From Bacteroidia bacterium (GTDB lineage Bacteria > Bacteroidota > Bacteroidia > Cytophagales > JAAEPT01): DNA of 64,000 bases. Both the position numbers and the translations under genes were made by a program. Positions 32,761 to 41,715 of the stretch are shown one piece after another; position 1 is the stretch's first letter; every line of letters starts with the position of its first letter. The stretch is from the NCBI GenBank assembly GCA_030431525.1, contig JAUIJC010000006.1, forward strand, positions 60,462 through 124,461, written 5' to 3'. A model generated the notes under the pieces. It was not told the origin of the DNA. It did no database searches and saw only the letters and a list, made by a program, of their open reading frames with translations.

Positions 32761-32800
32761 AAAAAGAAAGGCTTGCATGGTGAATGCAAGCCTCTTTTTG
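32761..32800. terminator. bidirectional terminator between the ATPase gene and rnr
   Basis: AAAAAGAAAGGCTTGCAT pairs with ATGCAAGCCTCTTTTTG around a 5-base loop. It serves both convergent genes. Confidence 0.85.
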
Positions 32801-32818
32801 GTGGAATATTTTTACGGA

Positions 32819-34954
32819 TTATTCTTCTCCTTCATTCAACAACTCCAAATCAATCGTTCTGGATTGTAAGTCAGTTCCTGTCACTCGAACGGTTACTTTA
32901 TCGCCAAAGGCAATCATTCGTTTGTTGTGGGTACCAATCAAGGCAAGGTTGTCTGCGTCGTACTCGTAGTAGTCATCGTTGAGGTCAGAAACTCGAACCA
33001 TGCCTTCGCATTTTGTGGCGGTAATCTCTACGAAAAGGCCCCATTCAGTTACTCCAGCGACTACGCCTTCAAAGGCTTTGCCCACTTCGTTGGACATGAA
33101 TTCCACTTGTTTGTATTTGATGGAAGCACGTTCCGCGTCAGCGGCCATCTTTTCTTGACCAGAGGAGTGTTCGCATTTGCTTTCCCAATCCTCTTTGTCT
33201 GGAGATTTCTTGTTATCCAAGTAATGCTGGAGCAGGCGATGCACCATCATGTCAGGGTAACGGCGAATAGGAGAGGTGAAGTGGGTGTAATGCTCAAAAC
33301 CAAGTCCGAAGTGCTGGGTGCCCTCTGTCGTGTATTTTGCCTTTGCCATCGCACGGATAGCCAATGGTTGTAATACATCGCCTTCAGGCTTGCCTTCGAT
33401 GGTGGTCATGATTTCGTTCAAGGCATTGGAAAGGCCGTTTTGATCGGGCATAAACTTCAGACCGAACTTTCCTGCAAATCTTCCGAAAGCCTCAAGCTTC
33501 ATCATGTCTGGATCATCGTGCGTTCGATAAACCATCGTGTGGTTTCCTTTGCCCAGTTTATAGACAAATTCAGCGACCTTCTTATTGGCCAACAGCATGA
33601 AGTCCTCCACCAATTTGTGGGCTTCGAAGCGGATTTTGGTCACCAACTCAATTGGTGCTCCTTCTTCATCCAGTTTGAAGCGCACCTCAGGGCTTTCAAA
33701 GGCGATGGAGCCTTCTTTGAAACGTTGGTCCCTCAGCTTAAAGGCCAAGTCGTTGAGAGTAAGGATTTCCTCTTTGTAATCACCTTCGGCACCCTTGATG
33801 ATTTCTTGGGCGTCCTCGTAAGTGAATCGACGGTTGGAATGCGTGATGGTGCGACCAAACCACTGGTTCACCACGTGCGCTTCTGGTGTCAGTTCGAAGA
33901 TGGCAGAGAAAGTCAGCTTGTCCTCATTAGGACGAAGGGAGCAAAGTCCGTTGGACAGCCTTTCTGGGAGCATCGGCACTACGCGGTCCACCAAGTAAAC
34001 CGAGGTAGCACGGCGGAAGGCCTCCTTTTCCAATTGTGATTTTGGCTGAACATAATGGGTCACATCGGCGATGTGGATGCCCACTTCATAGTTGCCGTTG
34101 TCCATTTTGAAAATGGAAAGGGCATCGTCAAAGTCCTTGGCGTCTACAGGGTCGATGGTGAAGGTCGGTACCGAACGGTAGTCCCTTCGGTTGGCGATTT
34201 CCTCGGCTGAAATTTCAGAAGGAATGCGCTCGGACTCATCCAGCACCGTTTGAGGGAATTCCATTGGCAGGTCGAACTCATACATGATGGCATGCATTTC
34301 GGCCTGATGACTTCCCGCCTCACCCAAAATTTTGGTGATTTTTCCGAGTGGGTTTTTCCCTTTTTTGCCCCATTCCAACACCTTGGCCACTACTTTGTCT
34401 CCGTGCTGTGCCTTTCCGATTCTTTCCTTCGGAATGAAGATGTCGGTGTGCATTTTTCGGTTGTCGGCAACGACAAACCCAAACTCGCCAGAGATTTCCA
34501 ACAAGCCAGCAAACTCATCGCGTTTGCGTTCCACAATTTCCACAACCTTACCCTCAGGGTTAGGGCCGTGGCGTGTTGGGAAAACAGAAATTTTCACACG
34601 GTCGTCGTGTTGGGCCGTAGCCAAGTTCAAGGCCGAAACCTTGATGTCCTTGTCTTGCCCTTCGCAAACGATAAAGGCAAAACGTGGATTGACGAAGTCC
34701 ACCACACCCTCCAGCGTTGAGGCTTCATGGGTGCTGGTATATTCGTCACCAATTTTTTTAACGGTTCCCGTAATGATGAGCGTTTCAAGGGTGTCTTCGA
34801 CCAAGGCGATGCGCCGTTTGGCCTTTACCTTAAGCTGTCGGCTAAGGTGTTTCGCTGAAAAAGTTTGTCCAGTGTGTTTATTGAGAAATGAAAGTAGCTG
34901 ATTTGCCAATTTGGTTTCTCTTCTGCCTCTGTCCTTTCGCTTCGTTTGTTTCAT
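32819..34954 (-). CDS. rnr: ribonuclease R
   Basis: 711 residues from ATG 34954 (MKQTKRKDRGRRETK); a longer frame from 34990 is less likely. RNase R is a 3'-5' exoribonuclease for structured RNA. The domain order is: a basic N-terminus with a winged helix, two cold-shock/OB domains (TLEGVVDFVNPRFAFIV; FAGLLEISGEFGFVV), and the RNB catalytic domain with IDPVDAKDFDDALSI. The C-terminal S1 domain is FEGVVAGVTEWGLFVEITAT. The catalytic Asp cluster is intact. The gene converges with the ATPase gene. Confidence 0.95.
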   Translation of the reverse strand: MKQTKRKDRGRRETKLANQLLSFLNKHTGQTFSAKHLSRQLKVKAKRRIALVEDTLETLIITGTVKKIGDEYTSTHEASTLEGVVDFVNPRFAFIVCEGQDKDIKVSALNLATAQHDDRVKISVFPTRHGPNPEGKVVEIVERKRDEFAGLLEISGEFGFVVADNRKMHTDIFIPKERIGKAQHGDKVVAKVLEWGKKGKNPLGKITKILGEAGSHQAEMHAIMYEFDLPMEFPQTVLDESERIPSEISAEEIANRRDYRSVPTFTIDPVDAKDFDDALSIFKMDNGNYEVGIHIADVTHYVQPKSQLEKEAFRRATSVYLVDRVVPMLPERLSNGLCSLRPNEDKLTFSAIFELTPEAHVVNQWFGRTITHSNRRFTYEDAQEIIKGAEGDYKEEILTLNDLAFKLRDQRFKEGSIAFESPEVRFKLDEEGAPIELVTKIRFEAHKLVEDFMLLANKKVAEFVYKLGKGNHTMVYRTHDDPDMMKLEAFGRFAGKFGLKFMPDQNGLSNALNEIMTTIEGKPEGDVLQPLAIRAMAKAKYTTEGTQHFGLGFEHYTHFTSPIRRYPDMMVHRLLQHYLDNKKSPDKEDWESKCEHSSGQEKMAADAERASIKYKQVEFMSNEVGKAFEGVVAGVTEWGLFVEITATKCEGMVRVSDLNDDYYEYDADNLALIGTHNKRMIAFGDKVTVRVTGTDLQSRTIDLELLNEGEE

Positions 34955-35019
34955 ATGGTATTTGTACGAAGGACGGTGTGCTGGGCACAAAAGGTGGTTC
35001 TATTCATTCTTATCCGTCC

Positions 35020-36711
35020 TTAATCTTCAAAATGTACCACGGGGATGGCGTCGATTAATGCCTTCGTGTATTCTTCCCGTGGGGACTTATAAATTTCTTT
35101 TGCCTCTCCTTGTTCAACAATTTTGCCTTTTCTCATGACGACAAGTCGATCGGCCATAAACTTTACCACGGAGAGGTCGTGTGAGATAAAGATATAGGTA
35201 AAGCCAAACTTTTCCTTTAGATCATTTAAAAGGTTTAAAACCTGTGCTTGCACGGAAACGTCCAAGGCCGAAACCGATTCGTCGCAGATGATGAGTTTGG
35301 GGTTCAAAGCCAAGGTCCGAGCAATGCCGATGCGTTGGCGTTGTCCACCCGAGAACTCATGGGGATACCGTTGAAGGTGTTCTGCTTGAAGACCAACGGT
35401 TTCAAGGAGTTCCACGGCTTTCAGGTGGCGCTGGGTATCGTTTTCCAAAATGTGATGAACCCGCATCGGTTCGATGATGGCCTCGCCGATGGTCATCCTT
35501 GGGTTGAGTGATGAGTAGGGGTCTTGGAAAATGATTTGGATGTCCTTGCGCAGGGCACGCATATCATTGGTGCCCAACTTTCGAATGTCTTTTCCTTCAA
35601 AGAAAATATTTCCCGAAGTCGGCTCGACCAACCGAAGAATACTTCGCCCCAAGGTTGATTTTCCACAGCCAGATTCTCCCACCAGCCCAAGGGTTTCGCC
35701 TTTCATTACCTGAAAGCTGACATCATCCACGGCTTTTACCCATTTTTTTGGTTGGCCAAAGAAAGGCTTGTCCAAGGGGAAATAGGTTTTCAGGTTTTTG
35801 ATGTCGAGAACTGGGATTAAGGTCTCTGGTTTTTTGGGAGCAATTTCTGGCGTTTGAATGATTTCTCGCCCTTCCATGAAATCAGCCACCGTTGGCAACC
35901 GCTTGGGATTGTTTTCAAGTTTTGGTCGGCAGGCGATTAGGCCTTTGGTGTATGGGTGTTGCGGATTTTCAAAGATGTCTTTGACCTTTCCTTGTTCCAA
36001 AGCCACACCACGATACATCACCAAAACCTCGTCTGCGATTTCGGCGACCACGCCCAAGTCATGGGTAATGAAAATTAATGCGGTATTGTATTCTTTCACC
36101 AAGTCCCGCATCATTTCCAGAATCTCCTTTTGAACGGTAACATCCAAAGCGGTGGTCGGCTCGTCGGCAATCAACAAGGATGGTTTGCAGGACAAGGCCA
36201 TGGCAATCATCACCCGTTGCTTTTGCCCACCTGAGAGTTCATGCGGAAAGGATTCGTAAATGGCCTGTGGCCTTGGTAGCTGAACCTGCTCGAATAAGGC
36301 GATGGTCTGATTTTTTGCTTCTTCCTTAGAGACTTTTTGGTGGAGCAGGATGGTTTCTGTCACCTGTTGTCCGCAGGTCATCAGTGGGTTCAAGGAAGTC
36401 ATGGGTTCTTGGAAAATCATGGCGATTTCCTTGCCCCTGATTTGACGATGAATTTCCTGTGGAACATGCTCCAAGGAAAGTTTTCCCAAAGTGGGAGAGT
36501 CGTAAAGGATTTGTCCTTGACTGATGCGTCCACCTGCTTTTTGCACCAAGCCCATAATGGACAAGGAACTAACGGATTTGCCTGATCCAGATTCACCAAC
36601 GATGCCCAAGACTTGGCCGTGGTCCACCGAGAAGGAGATGTCTTGGACGGCAGTATTCCAGCCGTTTTCACTTGGAAAGGAGACTTCAAGGTGGTTGATC
36701 TCAAGGAGCAT
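35020..36711 (-). CDS. peptide/nickel-type ABC transporter ATPase, fused DppD-DppF
   Basis: 563 residues with two full nucleotide-binding domains. NBD1: [40 protein letters not shown]2: [47 protein letters not shown]. The first domain is followed by the oligopeptide-family extension ([12 protein letters not shown]). This is the fused form of the two ATPases of a Dpp/Opp importer. No permease or binding-protein gene lies beside it, so partners must be elsewhere. The likely substrates are di- or oligopeptides. Confidence 0.93.
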   Translation of the reverse strand: MLLEINHLEVSFPSENGWNTAVQDISFSVDHGQVLGIVGESGSGKSVSSLSIMGLVQKAGGRISQGQILYDSPTLGKLSLEHVPQEIHRQIRGKEIAMIFQEPMTSLNPLMTCGQQVTETILLHQKVSKEEAKNQTIALFEQVQLPRPQAIYESFPHELSGGQKQRVMIAMALSCKPSLLIADEPTTALDVTVQKEILEMMRDLVKEYNTALIFITHDLGVVAEIADEVLVMYRGVALEQGKVKDIFENPQHPYTKGLIACRPKLENNPKRLPTVADFMEGREIIQTPEIAPKKPETLIPVLDIKNLKTYFPLDKPFFGQPKKWVKAVDDVSFQVMKGETLGLVGESGCGKSTLGRSILRLVEPTSGNIFFEGKDIRKLGTNDMRALRKDIQIIFQDPYSSLNPRMTIGEAIIEPMRVHHILENDTQRHLKAVELLETVGLQAEHLQRYPHEFSGGQRQRIGIARTLALNPKLIICDESVSALDVSVQAQVLNLLNDLKEKFGFTYIFISHDLSVVKFMADRLVVMRKGKIVEQGEAKEIYKSPREEYTKALIDAIPVVHFED

Positions 36712-36795
36712 GGTATAGGAATGGAAAAGAATTACGTTAAAAACAAAAGTGTAGCGCTCTGGGCTTCGCCCTTTATTGTACTAACCCCAAAAGCG

Positions 36796-37236
36796 ATGTG
36801 GAAGTTTCTAATGACCTTAGTGTTTTGCACACTCTTCGCCCAAATGGGCATGAGCCAGTCAAAACCCAAGAAGAATAAGTTTTTTTCCAAGAAAGAGAAT
36901 TTGTTGATAGGAAAAAAATGGATGGTGGTGGACGTGAAGCATGGAAAGAAGAAGCGGGGAATCGAAGTAGGGGAGGAATGGGATTTTACAGTGGAGAAGA
37001 CCTTCACGATCAAGAAGAACGATAATATGATGGAGGGAGGCCGTTGGCGCCTTAATGGGAAGAAGCTGATTTTGCTGGTTGAAAAAACCTCAAAGGATGG
37101 TGAGGGGCGTGATTTGCCCACTGAGCATAAAATCCGAAAACTCAAGGACGATTTGATGGTCCTGAAGTTTAAGGTGAATAAAAACAAAAAGTTTAGCCTG
37201 AAGCGTCAGCGTGCTAAAGTGTACTTCAGGCATTGA
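36796..37236 (+). CDS. secreted lipocalin-like protein
   Basis: 146 residues from ATG 36796, which gives the signal peptide MWKFLMTLVFCTLFAQMGMSQ; a frame open from 36613 overlaps the ABC gene and is not credible. The mature part is very basic (KPKKNKFFSKKENLLIGKKW) and then has the lipocalin-like pattern GKKWMVVDVKHGKKK, WDFTVEKTFTIKKND, GGRWRLNGKKLILLV and KLKDDLMVLKFKV. These small barrels bind hydrophobic molecules or have structural roles; the ligand is unknown. It is divergent from the ABC gene and just upstream of the amidohydrolase-like gene. Confidence 0.7.
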   Translation: MWKFLMTLVFCTLFAQMGMSQSKPKKNKFFSKKENLLIGKKWMVVDVKHGKKKRGIEVGEEWDFTVEKTFTIKKNDNMMEGGRWRLNGKKLILLVEKTSKDGEGRDLPTEHKIRKLKDDLMVLKFKVNKNKKFSLKRQRAKVYFRH

Positions 37237-37267
37237 GTAGTTCATCGTTCTTTGGTAGGTTTGGGGC

Positions 37268-38536
37268 ATGATGAAATTTTCTTTCCTATGGAAAAGGCTG
37301 TGCATCGTCATGGCCTTTTTTCTTGTGGTGCCTTGCCTTGCGCAGAAAGCGTTTGTCCACGGGACAATTCACGTGGGTAATGGTGAGCTGATTGAGGATG
37401 GGATGCTCGTTGTTCGTGGTGATTCCATCGCTTTTGTAGGAAAGTTTGATGAAAGCCTGCTGGATACAACTTTTGAGGTGATTTCTGCCAAGGGAAAAGA
37501 CCTATATCCGGGGCTGATTGCTCCTAACACAAGTTTGGGCTTGGTGGAAGTGGAATCTGTTCCCGCCTCCCGCGACTTTGATGAGGTGGGAGATTTAAAT
37601 CCTCATGTGGTTTCGGCAACGGCCTATAATGTGGATTCGAGGATTATTCCGACTACTCTTTCAAATGGAGTTTTGTTTGCCGAATCAACGCCAAGAGGAG
37701 GCTTGTTGTCGGGTACGGCCAGTATTGTTCGGCTTGCTGGCGATCATATTGATGAGGTGTTGGTTGAGCGAAAAGGTGGGGTTCATGTGAATTGGCCGTC
37801 CGCACTTTATCAATCTGATTGGTTTACAAGACAGTCAAATGTTCGATCGAATAAGGGCAGGGAGAAGCATTTACTGAAGTTGGAATCCTTTTTTGAGGAT
37901 GCCTATCAAGCTCAGGAGAGAAATGATGTTTCCAATTTAAAATTGGAGGCCATGAAAGGTGTGTTTGATTCGTCTCAAACCCTTTTTATCCATGTTCAGG
38001 ATGCCAAGGAAATCATGCTTGCTGTCCAATTTTTTCAAGGGCTTCATGTCAAGCGAATGGCGATTGTGGGGGCGAGGGATGCTTGGATGGTTGCTGATTT
38101 TTTGGTGGAAAATAAGGTGTCTGTCGTCCTTTCAAGAATTCTGGACCTTCCAACAAGAGTGGATGATGGGCCTGCTTCGTTGTTTTTCGTTCCGAAAAAA
38201 TTAAAGGACGCTGGAGTGTTGTTCTGCTTTGATTATGATGGTGAGATGGAGGTGATGATGCAACGGAGTCTGCCATTTTTGGCGGGAACTGCTGTTGCGT
38301 ATGGGCTTAGTAGGGAAGAGGCATTAAGTGCTGTGACCTTAAATACCGCCCAAATTCTGGGCGTGGATTATCGAATTGGTTCGTTGGAAGTTGGAAAGGA
38401 AGCTTCGTTTGTGATGGTCAAAGGCGATTTGCTGGATGCCATGCAGAGTAATGTTGAGATGATTTATGTGAATGGGGTAGAAGTGGAGGTGGAAAATTGG
38501 CAGGAAAAATTGGCCAACGAGTATCAGGAAGATTAA
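37268..38536 (+). CDS. secreted amidohydrolase-like protein lacking the HxH motif
   Basis: 422 residues with the signal peptide MMKFSFLWKRLCIVMAFFLVVPCLAQ. The amidohydrolase N-terminal beta domain is present (GTIHVGNGELIEDGMLVVRGDSI), as is the C-terminal return (GSLEVGKEASFVMVKGDLL). The metal-binding HxH that should follow YPGLI is replaced by APNTSLGLVEVE, and other ligand His residues are not evident. It resembles the N-terminal half of the 988-residue protein at 9993-12959. It may be a non-catalytic partner or an atypical enzyme. It lies 31 bases after the lipocalin-like gene. Confidence 0.8.
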   Translation: MMKFSFLWKRLCIVMAFFLVVPCLAQKAFVHGTIHVGNGELIEDGMLVVRGDSIAFVGKFDESLLDTTFEVISAKGKDLYPGLIAPNTSLGLVEVESVPASRDFDEVGDLNPHVVSATAYNVDSRIIPTTLSNGVLFAESTPRGGLLSGTASIVRLAGDHIDEVLVERKGGVHVNWPSALYQSDWFTRQSNVRSNKGREKHLLKLESFFEDAYQAQERNDVSNLKLEAMKGVFDSSQTLFIHVQDAKEIMLAVQFFQGLHVKRMAIVGARDAWMVADFLVENKVSVVLSRILDLPTRVDDGPASLFFVPKKLKDAGVLFCFDYDGEMEVMMQRSLPFLAGTAVAYGLSREEALSAVTLNTAQILGVDYRIGSLEVGKEASFVMVKGDLLDAMQSNVEMIYVNGVEVEVENWQEKLANEYQED

Positions 38537-38611
38537 CAGGTTTTCTGAAATATTACGTGGGTTTTCCTTGACCACTGGGGTGTGTTTTTAGGTGGAATCA
38601 AATAGAAGTGT

Positions 38612-38619
38612 TATTTTTG
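38612..38619 (+). promoter_or_regulatory. -7 element upstream of nagA
   Basis: TATTTTTG matches TAnnTTTG, 91 bases before the GTG start of nagA. No TTG is found at the expected -33 distance. Confidence 0.4.
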
Positions 38620-38710
38620 TAACTCATTCGCTAAGTGCTGTAAATCAGGGGATTTATGATTAAAGGTCTTGGTGAAAATATTGCTAACGCACTGAAATTT
38701 AATTACAACC

Positions 38711-39886
38711 GTGAAAAAACTTCTAACCAACTGTCATATCCTCACAGGGGAGAGGGAGCTATGGAATCATTCCATTCTCATTGAATCTGGTGAAATTCAG
38801 GACGTCTTCGAGGGTGTGCCTGAAGGCTTTGATGGTGAGGTGGTTGATATGAAAGGCAAGTATGTGATGCCTGGTTTTATCGACCTCCAAGTTAACGGTG
38901 GTGGAACAGAATTTTTCACGAAGAATATATCGGTAGAGGCCGTTGAAGCCATTTACCGTGCACATTTGGACTTTGGAACCACTCGTTATCTCCCAACTCT
39001 GATCTCCACCTCTCATGAGAACATCATGAAAGCCTGTGAGGTGATTAAAGAATGCAAGAGTCAAGGTAAATACGGGGTGTTGGGAATGCACCTTGAGGGA
39101 CCGTTCTTCAATCTGGAGAAGAAAGGTGCTCACTATCCAAAATTCATCCGTAAGCCTGAGCAGGAGGAAATCGCCAAAATCATTGAGGCGGGTAAGGATG
39201 GCGTTATTGAGATTTTGACGTTGGCGCCGGAGCAATGTCCAGAAGAGTTGTTGAAGCAACTTATTACAGCTGGAATCAAGGTTTCTTGCGGACACAGTAA
39301 TGCCAACTACCAACAGGCGAAGCGTGCCTTTGAGTTGGGTGTGAACAAAGTGACTCACCTGTTCAATGCCATGTCTCAGTTTAATAGCCGTAACCCTGGA
39401 ATCGTAGGTGCATTCTTCGATAACAAAGATGTCTACGGTGGAATCATCGTTGACGGTGTTCACGCTGACATCGCTTCTGTACGTGTTGCTCAGCGCTTGA
39501 AGCAGGGCAAGTTGTTCTTGGTGTCTGATGCATCGTTTGTAGGAAACCCATTGGAAGAGTTCGAGTTTGACGGCTTCCAATTGAAAAACATTGACGGCAA
39601 TTTCTACACAGAAGCTGGCAATCTTGCTGGTTCTTCCATCTCCATGTTGGATGCTGTACAGAACTGTGTGTTGAAGGTGGGAATTTCCCTTGAGGAGACT
39701 GTTCGTATGTCTTCTACATACCCAGCCGAGTACTTAGGTGTCGGTGACAAATTCGGTAAAGTGAAGAAAGGATACGTGGCTGACTTGGTTGTTTTGGAGC
39801 GCGATCTTTCCCTTTCACAGGTCTTTGTTGAGGGTGAAATCGAGGTTGAAAAGCTCGTTGAAGGAGAAGCTGGAGTTTTAGTTTAA
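38711..39886 (+). CDS. nagA: N-acetylglucosamine-6-phosphate deacetylase
   Basis: 391 residues starting at GTG 38711 (MKKLLTNCHILTGER). NagA removes the acetyl group from GlcNAc-6-phosphate in amino-sugar catabolism and cell-wall recycling. Conserved blocks are PGFIDLQVNGGG, the metal-binding Glu in GMHLEGPFF, CGHSNANYQQAKRAFELG, THLFNAMSQ, IIVDGVHAD and the catalytic Asp in FLVSDAS. The enzyme could receive the product of the GlcNAc kinase-like protein encoded at 27933-28781. The gene stands alone, with a strong terminator after it. Confidence 0.95.
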   Translation: MKKLLTNCHILTGERELWNHSILIESGEIQDVFEGVPEGFDGEVVDMKGKYVMPGFIDLQVNGGGTEFFTKNISVEAVEAIYRAHLDFGTTRYLPTLISTSHENIMKACEVIKECKSQGKYGVLGMHLEGPFFNLEKKGAHYPKFIRKPEQEEIAKIIEAGKDGVIEILTLAPEQCPEELLKQLITAGIKVSCGHSNANYQQAKRAFELGVNKVTHLFNAMSQFNSRNPGIVGAFFDNKDVYGGIIVDGVHADIASVRVAQRLKQGKLFLVSDASFVGNPLEEFEFDGFQLKNIDGNFYTEAGNLAGSSISMLDAVQNCVLKVGISLEETVRMSSTYPAEYLGVGDKFGKVKKGYVADLVVLERDLSLSQVFVEGEIEVEKLVEGEAGVLV

Positions 39887-39908
39887 GAAATTGTTTCTCG
39901 TAACTTAT

Positions 39909-39945
39909 TGAACCCCAAGGAAACAGCTTTCCTTGGGGTTTTTTC
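39909..39945 (+). terminator. terminator after nagA
   Basis: TTGAACCCCAAGGAAA-CAGC-TTTCCTTGGGGTTTTTT: a perfect stem followed by a T-tract. Confidence 0.9.
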
Positions 39946-39968
39946 ATGCGAAAAAGAGAGTTTTGTAT

Positions 39969-39999
39969 TTGGTTTCAATGGCAAAGCCTCCTACTTTTG
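39969..39999 (+). promoter_or_regulatory. promoter of the first tRNA-Leu gene
   Basis: TTG (39969-39971), 20 bases, TACTTTTG (39992-39999), 42 bases before the tRNA. Confidence 0.65.
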
Positions 40000-40041
40000 C
40001 AGTGTCTTAACCATTCGGGATAAGGCTTCAACAAAGGTATT

Positions 40042-40125
40042 GCCCAGGTGGCGGAATTGGTAGACGCGTTGGTCTCAAACACCAATGAGGTAACACTCGT
40101 ACCGGTTCGACTCCGGTCCTGGGCA
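40042..40125 (+). tRNA. tRNA-Leu (anticodon CAA), copy 1
   Basis: 84 nt. The acceptor GCCCAGG pairs with CCTGGGC and the discriminator is A. The anticodon arm TTGGT-CTCAAAC-ACCAA gives CAA, which reads UUG. The long variable arm of a class II tRNA is present, and the T arm is CCGGTTCGACTCCGG. CCA is not encoded. A sequence-identical copy lies at 40320-40403. Confidence 0.95.
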
Positions 40126-40131
40126 CATTTT

Positions 40132-40214
40132 ACCGACGTGCTGGAATTGGTAGACAGGCTAGATTCAGGTTCTAGTGTCCTTTGGGCGTGGGGGTTCGAC
40201 TCCCCCTGTCGGTA
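40132..40214 (+). tRNA. tRNA-Leu (anticodon CAG)
   Basis: 83 nt. The acceptor ACCGACG pairs with TGTCGGT (last pair G-T) and the discriminator is A. The anticodon arm CTAGA-TTCAGGT-TCTAG gives CAG, which reads CUG. A long variable arm is present and the T arm is GGGGGTTCGACTCCCCC. It is only 6 bases after the first tRNA-Leu, so the two are surely one transcript. Confidence 0.95.
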
Positions 40215-40250
40215 CAGAGGAATCTCCATTTCAATTTTGTTGAATTTATT

Positions 40251-40280
40251 TTGCAGTTAGTAGAAAAACTTCTACTTTTG
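40251..40280 (+). promoter_or_regulatory. promoter of the third tRNA-Leu gene
   Basis: TTG (40251-40253), exactly 19 bases, TACTTTTG (40273-40280), 39 bases before the tRNA. The box and the following bases repeat those of the first tRNA promoter. Confidence 0.7.
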
Positions 40281-40319
40281 CACAGCCTTATCCGAAAGGG
40301 GTTCGGCAGGAAAGTATTG

Positions 40320-40403
40320 GCCCAGGTGGCGGAATTGGTAGACGCGTTGGTCTCAAACACCAATGAGGTAACACTCGTACCGGTTCGACTCCGGTCCTGG
40401 GCA
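40320..40403 (+). tRNA. tRNA-Leu (anticodon CAA), copy 2
   Basis: 84 nt, identical over its full length to copy 1 at 40042-40125, with its own upstream promoter. CCA is not encoded. Confidence 0.95.
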
Positions 40404-40460
40404 CAATGATTAGAAAGGCTCATATAGTTATACTATGTGGGCCTTTTCTATTTTAGGTCT

Positions 40461-41051
40461 ATGAATTTTCTTGCACATTTCTATTTATCGGGAGGAGAGG
40501 CCGAATTGGAGGTCGGAAGTTTTTTGGGCGATTTTGTCCGTCGGAAAGATTGGGAAAAGTTTTCTCCACGAATTCAGCAAGGAATACAGTTGCATCATCA
40601 GATTGATGAGTTCACCGATACGCATGACATTGTTCGTCAAAGTAGACTGAGGTTGTTTACCAACTATAGGCATTATTCACGTGTCATTGTGGATTTGCTC
40701 TATGACCACTTTTTGTCCAAGCACTTTGGTCGTTATTCTGCCACTGCATCACTTCAGCAGTTTTCTGCCTCAGTATATACAAACTTGAAACCCTATGCCT
40801 CATCCTTTCCAGAGCGTGGACAGGATGTGTTTGCTTCAATGAGCAAGTATGACTGGCTATACCATTACCAGTTGTTTGACGAAGGCTTTGGACGGTCGTT
40901 GCGAAGCATGTCCCGTAGGTCATCTGGAAAAATTCCTTTTGGCGATTCTTTGGAGCTGATTCGGGAGGAATATTCTGATTTTGAATCGGAGTTCTTTTTG
41001 TTTTTTGAGCAGTTGATGGCTTTTGCTGAGGAGCAAAGAAAAAGCCTGTAG
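40461..41051 (+). CDS. acyl carrier protein phosphodiesterase-like protein (AcpH family)
   Basis: 196 residues from ATG 40461 (MNFLAHFYLSG), the usual AcpH start and near the 193 residues of the E. coli protein. Motifs: GSFLGDFVRRKDW, GIQLHHQIDEFTDTH and VDLLYDHFLSKHF, the His/Asp set of the ACP hydrolase (HD-like) fold. AcpH removes the phosphopantetheine arm from acyl carrier protein in E. coli, but many relatives are untested. The gene follows the tRNA cluster and ends within a small hairpin terminator. Confidence 0.88.
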   Translation: MNFLAHFYLSGGEAELEVGSFLGDFVRRKDWEKFSPRIQQGIQLHHQIDEFTDTHDIVRQSRLRLFTNYRHYSRVIVDLLYDHFLSKHFGRYSATASLQQFSASVYTNLKPYASSFPERGQDVFASMSKYDWLYHYQLFDEGFGRSLRSMSRRSSGKIPFGDSLELIREEYSDFESEFFLFFEQLMAFAEEQRKSL

Positions 41052-41067
41052 GGGTTCTACAGGCTTT
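41040..41067. terminator. terminator overlapping the end of the AcpH-like gene
   Basis: AAAGCCTGTAG-GGGTT-CTACAGGCTTT. The stop codon TAG is part of the stem. It can also serve the convergent gene ending at 41079. Confidence 0.7.
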
Positions 41068-41078
41068 CTGATAATTAA

Positions 41079-41714
41079 TCAATCTTGGTGAGGGTGATCG
41101 TCCTCTCTGATGTATCGAGGGTTGGATTCTTCTGTGTTTTCCTCGGTTTCTTGAGTTGGAGTTTCTTCCAGTTCTTCCTCGTGCGTTATAGGGTCAAGAA
41201 GGAAGGCGTTTAGTTCCTTTACAATGACGCGGTCCGCTTCGGCCTTATTTGGAGAATATAGCTCAATGTCTCGAAAGGTTCTTCCAGTACTTCTGTCCTT
41301 GAAGTAATGCGAATAAGTGAAATACCCCTTTTTGGGTTTTTTCTTTAGGGACATCCGAACCATGTAGCGATCATAGACGAAGCGATACGTTTCTGGATCA
41401 TACTTGTCCAAATCTTCCTCGTCAATCAATATAACATTGTAATGATAATGTTTGAAAGTTTGTTCAAGGTGGTGGTTAAGCTTGTCAATTTGGTCATTGA
41501 TTTTTTCATGGAAAGCTTGTTGTTCTTTCCTGTCCACCATTCTGTTGTTAAAGTTGACGGAATTGGTGTCCTCAGCCTTGTATTTAATAACCAACAAGGT
41601 GGAGTTTTTCAATTCTGGGCTGATATGGCTTCGTGTCAGACCCATGAATTCCTGAGCGTGTGCGAAGAGCCCAGGTACAATAAGACATAGGGAGAGTAGT
41701 AGGGCGTTTTTCAT
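41079..41714 (-). CDS. hypothetical secreted protein
   Basis: 211 residues from ATG 41714, with the signal peptide MKNALLLSLCLIVPGLFAHAQ. The mature part has an alpha/beta pattern (STLLVIKYKAED, KHYHYNVILIDEEDLDKYD, RFVYDRYMVRMSLKKKP, STGRTFRDIELYS) and an acidic, disordered C-terminus ending EDDHPHQD. No family is recognised. The start codon lies 2 bases after a 67-base hairpin, which may control translation. Confidence 0.7.
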   Translation of the reverse strand: MKNALLLSLCLIVPGLFAHAQEFMGLTRSHISPELKNSTLLVIKYKAEDTNSVNFNNRMVDRKEQQAFHEKINDQIDKLNHHLEQTFKHYHYNVILIDEEDLDKYDPETYRFVYDRYMVRMSLKKKPKKGYFTYSHYFKDRSTGRTFRDIELYSPNKAEADRVIVKELNAFLLDPITHEEELEETPTQETEENTEESNPRYIREDDHPHQD

Positions 41715-41715
41715 A

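Noticed and set aside
36613..36795. N-terminal extension of the lipocalin-like protein
   Set aside because: It overlaps the ABC ATPase gene on the other strand, and the signal peptide starts at 36796.
38759..39580. 273-codon minus-strand frame opposite nagA
   Set aside because: NagA motifs are unmistakable on the plus strand; the antisense frame shows no domain.
39975..40423. Two minus-strand frames with the repeated peptide QDRSRTGTSVTSLVFETNAS
   Set aside because: They lie across the tRNA-Leu genes; the peptide is the antisense translation of the tRNA sequence, a well-known false ORF, and repeats only because the tRNA is duplicated.
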